From an uncultured Bacteroidia bacterium (GTDB lineage: Bacteria; Bacteroidota; Bacteroidia; Bacteroidales; UBA932): a stretch of 7,854 nucleotides of DNA. This document shows, one piece after another, positions 7,641 to 7,854 of the stretch. Below the pieces are notes generated by a model. It saw nothing but the letters and a program-made list of their open reading frames with translations, was not told the origin of the DNA and did no database searches. The position numbers and the translations under genes are program-made. The stretch covers positions 1 to 7,854 of the forward strand of contig CACXFP010000286.1 of the NCBI GenBank assembly GCA_902766985.1. Reading direction: 5' to 3'. Positions within the stretch are counted from its first letter, which is position 1. Each line of letters opens with the position of its first letter.

Positions 7641-7669
7641 AAATAGTTGTGGATTTTGGTGTTGAAAAC

Positions 7670-7701
7670 TTTGTTAATTAGGAAAATAAACCGTATATTT
7701 G
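7670..7701 (+). promoter_or_regulatory. Strong Bacteroidota-type promoter for rplC and the S10 cluster
   Basis: TTTG at 7670-7673, a 20 bp spacer and TATATTTG at 7694-7701 match both boxes of the Bacteroidota consensus (TTTG, TAnnTTTG) without a mismatch. The surroundings are AT-rich. The start of transcription should fall a few bases downstream, close to the stem-loop at 7706-7721, leaving a leader of about 55-60 nt before the rplC ATG. Confidence 0.8.
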
Positions 7702-7705
7702 CAGC

Positions 7706-7721
7706 CCGCCAAAATAGGCGG
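7706..7721 (+). promoter_or_regulatory. Stem-loop at the 5' end of the rplC leader
   Basis: CCGCC (7706-7710) and GGCGG (7717-7721) form a perfect 5 bp GC stem with an AAAATA loop, in an otherwise AT-rich leader. It lies at or just after the expected transcription start. It could stabilise the mRNA 5' end or take part in ribosomal-protein autoregulation. Neither role can be shown from sequence, and transcription might start inside the stem. Confidence 0.4.
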
Positions 7722-7762
7722 AATGTGATAAAACATTATTATACAATTAATTAACAAAACCA

Positions 7763-7854
7763 ATGCCTGGATTAATTGGAAAGAAAGTCGGAATGACTTC
7801 CGTTTTCGGTGCTGATGGAAAAAATATTCCATGCACCGTCATTGAGGCTGGTCC
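7763..7854 (+). CDS. rplC: 50S ribosomal protein L3 (uL3), N-terminal fragment cut by the window edge
   Basis: The first 30 codons are present and the frame runs off the window end. The protein begins [20 protein letters not shown] and continues [11 protein letters not shown], the characteristic L3 N-terminus; full L3 is a little over 200 residues. L3 is an early-assembling 23S rRNA-binding protein of the large subunit, with a loop reaching towards the peptidyl-transferase centre. The ATG at 7763 gives the exact family start. The leader is AT-rich (TTAATTAACAAAACCA before the ATG) with no Shine-Dalgarno. rplC is normally followed by rplD, rplW and rplB, presumably beyond the window. rpsJ, the usual gene before it, is not here: the upstream neighbour is the GH92 gene, and a strong promoter lies between. 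Confidence 0.96.
   Translation, partial: MPGLIGKKVGMTSVFGADGKNIPCTVIEAG

Noticed and set aside
3441..7669. GTTGAAAAC present both at 3441-3449 and at 7661-7669, near two promoters
   Set aside because: The two copies lie at different distances from their -7 boxes (43 and 33 bp), and a 9-mer in AT-rich gaps can recur by chance, so a shared operator is unsupported.

Overview
The window looks like a chromosomal segment from a member of the Bacteroidota, most likely Bacteroidales. Three things point there. The protein types fit: a Smr-tailed MutS2, a YraN protein, a GH92 lipoprotein mannosidase, and an L3 N-terminus of Bacteroidota type. Three intergenic gaps carry matches to the Bacteroidota promoter (TTTG, about 20 bp, TAnnTTTG). 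Gene starts lack Shine-Dalgarno sequences and instead have A-rich leaders. Coding DNA is moderately GC-rich and the gaps are clearly AT-rich. The genus cannot be fixed from the sequence alone.

Layout, all genes on the + strand: mutS2 without its 5' end (1-1788); a terminator-like gap (1789-1935) whose T-run overlaps a candidate promoter; yraN (1936-2319); 28 bp later a mannose-1-phosphate guanylyltransferase gene, manC (2348-3436); a short gap with a good promoter; aspS (3519-5285); 11 bp later a GH92 alpha-mannosidase lipoprotein gene (5297-7579); a 183 bp gap with a 10 bp inverted repeat, a strong promoter and a 5' stem-loop; then the first 30 codons of rplC (7763 to the window end). No RNA genes, CRISPR arrays, insertion sequences or phage genes were seen, and no gene-free stretch exceeds 300 bp.

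Probable transcription units are mutS2 (with genes upstream), yraN-manC, aspS-GH92, and rplC with the rest of the S10 ribosomal-protein cluster beyond the window. The pathways are mostly unrelated housekeeping: DNA maintenance or ribosome rescue, GDP-mannose supply, tRNA charging and ribosome assembly. The one accessory function is mannose removal from glycans, and it appears to share a transcript with aspS.

I found no convincing undescribed system. The most useful oddities are the substituted histidine in the MutS2 Smr motif, the aspS-GH92 pairing, the merged terminator and promoter before yraN, and rplC starting behind its own promoter with no rpsJ directly upstream.
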